Part shown: positions 63,111 through 64,000 of the stretch, piece by piece
Layout: each line of letters opens with the position of its first letter
Numbering within the stretch: position 1 is the first letter of the stretch
Assembly: GCF_018139145.2 (NCBI RefSeq)
Contig: NC_059486.1
Location: forward strand, 9,362,001 to 9,426,000
Source of the DNA: Gymnogyps californianus
Taxonomy: Eukaryota; Chordata; Aves; Accipitriformes; Cathartidae
Length of the DNA: 64,000 nucleotides
Direction: 5' to 3'
Program-made: the position numbers and the translations under genes
The notes under the pieces: model-generated
The model's database searches: none
What the model was told of the DNA's origin: nothing
What the model saw: only the letters and a program-made list of their open reading frames with translations

Positions 63111-64000
63111 GGAGCAGGTGAATTTTTCCTTGTTAGAAACTCTGGTGTTTTAGGGAAAGTTAGAAAACTCACAGCAGCTTCTCACACAAGAATGTCAGGC
63201 TCTGCATTCCTGAAAGCAGTCCATCTCCTTTAGTTTCAGCCAGCATACTGATGGTTTCCTAAAACAGGGCTGTACTTCTTAGAGGTTAGGGATTCAGAAC
63301 AGCCTATATGTAATATTTTTCTGGATGTTATTTTAGCGAATGTTCTTGCAGATCAGCCCTCATCTATGAAAGGATTCTATTAATAAAACCAGCTGTGGAA
63401 CAGGAAGACAGAATGGTGTTATTAGTAACTGCAAAACCCTTTCAAAGCACTATTCATCATCCAAATAATTTACTAAATGGTTTCTGAGAAGAACTATTAA
63501 TTAACTGGCAAGAATGAGCCACATTAACATTTGTTTATTGCACTATGTCTGTTGGCCTTGTGGGCTTGGACCAGAAGAGAAATTATTTGAAGAAACACAG
63601 AGGGGCAAATTTTAGCTGTCCCCTCCATGGGCAGAATATTGCAATTATTCACACTGTGAAAGCTGATTTGGATTAAGGCCAGATGTGAAAGTGCAGTGCA
63701 GTAGCTATTTGAGACTCAGTTCTGCCCTCCTGTTGTCCCAGCTGATTCCCACTCCACCGAGCAGAAAGTCCTCCAGTACAACTCCTCTCTTCCACACCAA
63801 GAGCAGAGAGGGGCCTTGCTGCGCTGGTCCATCAAGGCTGAACAAATGGGCTTCTCCCTGAAGTGCCATGGGCCACCTCCACTGTGGTTCTGCAAGTGAA
63901 GGCACAGTCATTTGTGAGTGTCAAGTACTTCTGGTTTTGTTGTACCCAGTATGCAGATTTATTCCTTCCAGTGCTGCCCAGAGCCTCAGGTGCCACCATC

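Larger units (their letters stand above)
1..64000 (+). other. GALNT9: GALNT9 locus, internal part of gene (four exons plus introns)
   Basis: The window lies inside one gene transcribed on the + strand. Seen: four exons whose splice phases fit one another (2-1, 1-2, 2-2, 2-0) and whose joined translation gives about 220 uninterrupted residues of a family GT27 polypeptide GalNAc-transferase. Known of the family: these type II Golgi membrane enzymes transfer GalNAc from UDP-GalNAc to Ser/Thr of proteins, starting mucin-type O-glycans; GALNT9 is reported as mainly neural. The segment corresponds to roughly residues 140-360 of an about 600-residue protein (from memory). GALNT9 is preferred over GALNT17 because of residues such as FNLDQYVNKRYPGLVK, YNTFEVQQYANAAHGYNWG and PPQDWLDKGDESAPIR. 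Exons for the anchor and stem (upstream) and for the rest of the catalytic and lectin domains (downstream) were searched for by eye and not found. Confidence 0.93.
41160..64000 (+). other. GALNT9: Downstream intron of GALNT9 (5' part)
   Basis: From the donor at 41160 to the window end no further exon was recognised, so this is taken as at least 22.8 kb of one intron. It contains MIR-like relics near 49.4 and 51.1 kb, a C-rich tract near 45.0 kb, several homopolymer runs, and AT-rich stretches between about 54.9 and 63.7 kb with homeobox-like TAAT motifs that may be conserved non-coding elements. Open frames such as 56936-57340 minus (134 codons) have no recognisable domain. A small alternative or lineage-specific exon cannot be excluded by eye. 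Confidence 0.75.

Noticed and set aside
1..64000. CR1 LINE insertions, expected in bird DNA
   Set aside because: No clear CR1 3' end (ATTCTATGATTCTATG-type tail) or reverse transcriptase segment was recognised; strongly decayed pieces may still be present.
1..64000. A prokaryotic-type system (operon, CRISPR, defence island)
   Set aside because: Spliced exons, intronic composition and SINE/LTR repeats show vertebrate nuclear DNA; no direct-repeat array or dense coding was seen.

Overview
This window is vertebrate nuclear DNA, almost certainly from a bird. It holds an internal piece of one multi-exon gene on the + strand and is otherwise intronic sequence. Four exons with good splice junctions (15673-15839, 17955-18129, 30003-30200, 41042-41159) join in one reading frame into about 220 continuous residues of a polypeptide N-acetylgalactosaminyltransferase. 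The residues fit GALNT9 much better than its close relatives GALNT17, GALNT18 and GALNT8. They cover the core of the Golgi-lumenal GT-A catalytic domain, from the first strand through the metal-binding DxH motif to the Gly-Gly-Glu-Asn motif. The N-terminal exons (cytoplasmic tail, membrane anchor, stem) and the C-terminal exons (rest of the catalytic domain and the ricin-type lectin domain) were not found and should lie outside the window.

Layout: 1-15672 is the end of an upstream intron. Exons A and B follow, separated by a 2.1 kb intron. An 11.9 kb intron leads to exon C and a 10.8 kb intron to exon D. At least 22.8 kb of the next intron fills the rest. No RNA gene, CRISPR array, operon or second convincing protein-coding gene was seen on either strand. 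The other open frames are short, of ordinary intronic composition and unlike any protein I recognise.

The avian assignment rests on two points: the exons match GALNT9 with a few substitutions from human, and there is a complete solo LTR at 35618-36193 (minus strand, TG...CA ends, perfect 5-bp target duplication CCTCT) of a type I recall as common in neoavian and passerine genomes. The other recognisable repeats are old: several MIR-like SINE relics and a scatter of very old palindromic amniote repeats built around short 'CCATTGAAGTCAATGG'-like cores. There are also simple repeats and some AT-rich, homeobox-motif-rich stretches in the last 10 kb that could be conserved non-coding elements.

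I found no new defence, mobile or biosynthetic system. The points most worth a second look are the non-canonical catalytic motifs of this GALNT9 segment, the weak 5' splice site of exon A, the frame-neutral exon C, the intact antisense LTR, and the cluster of old palindromes and possible enhancers.
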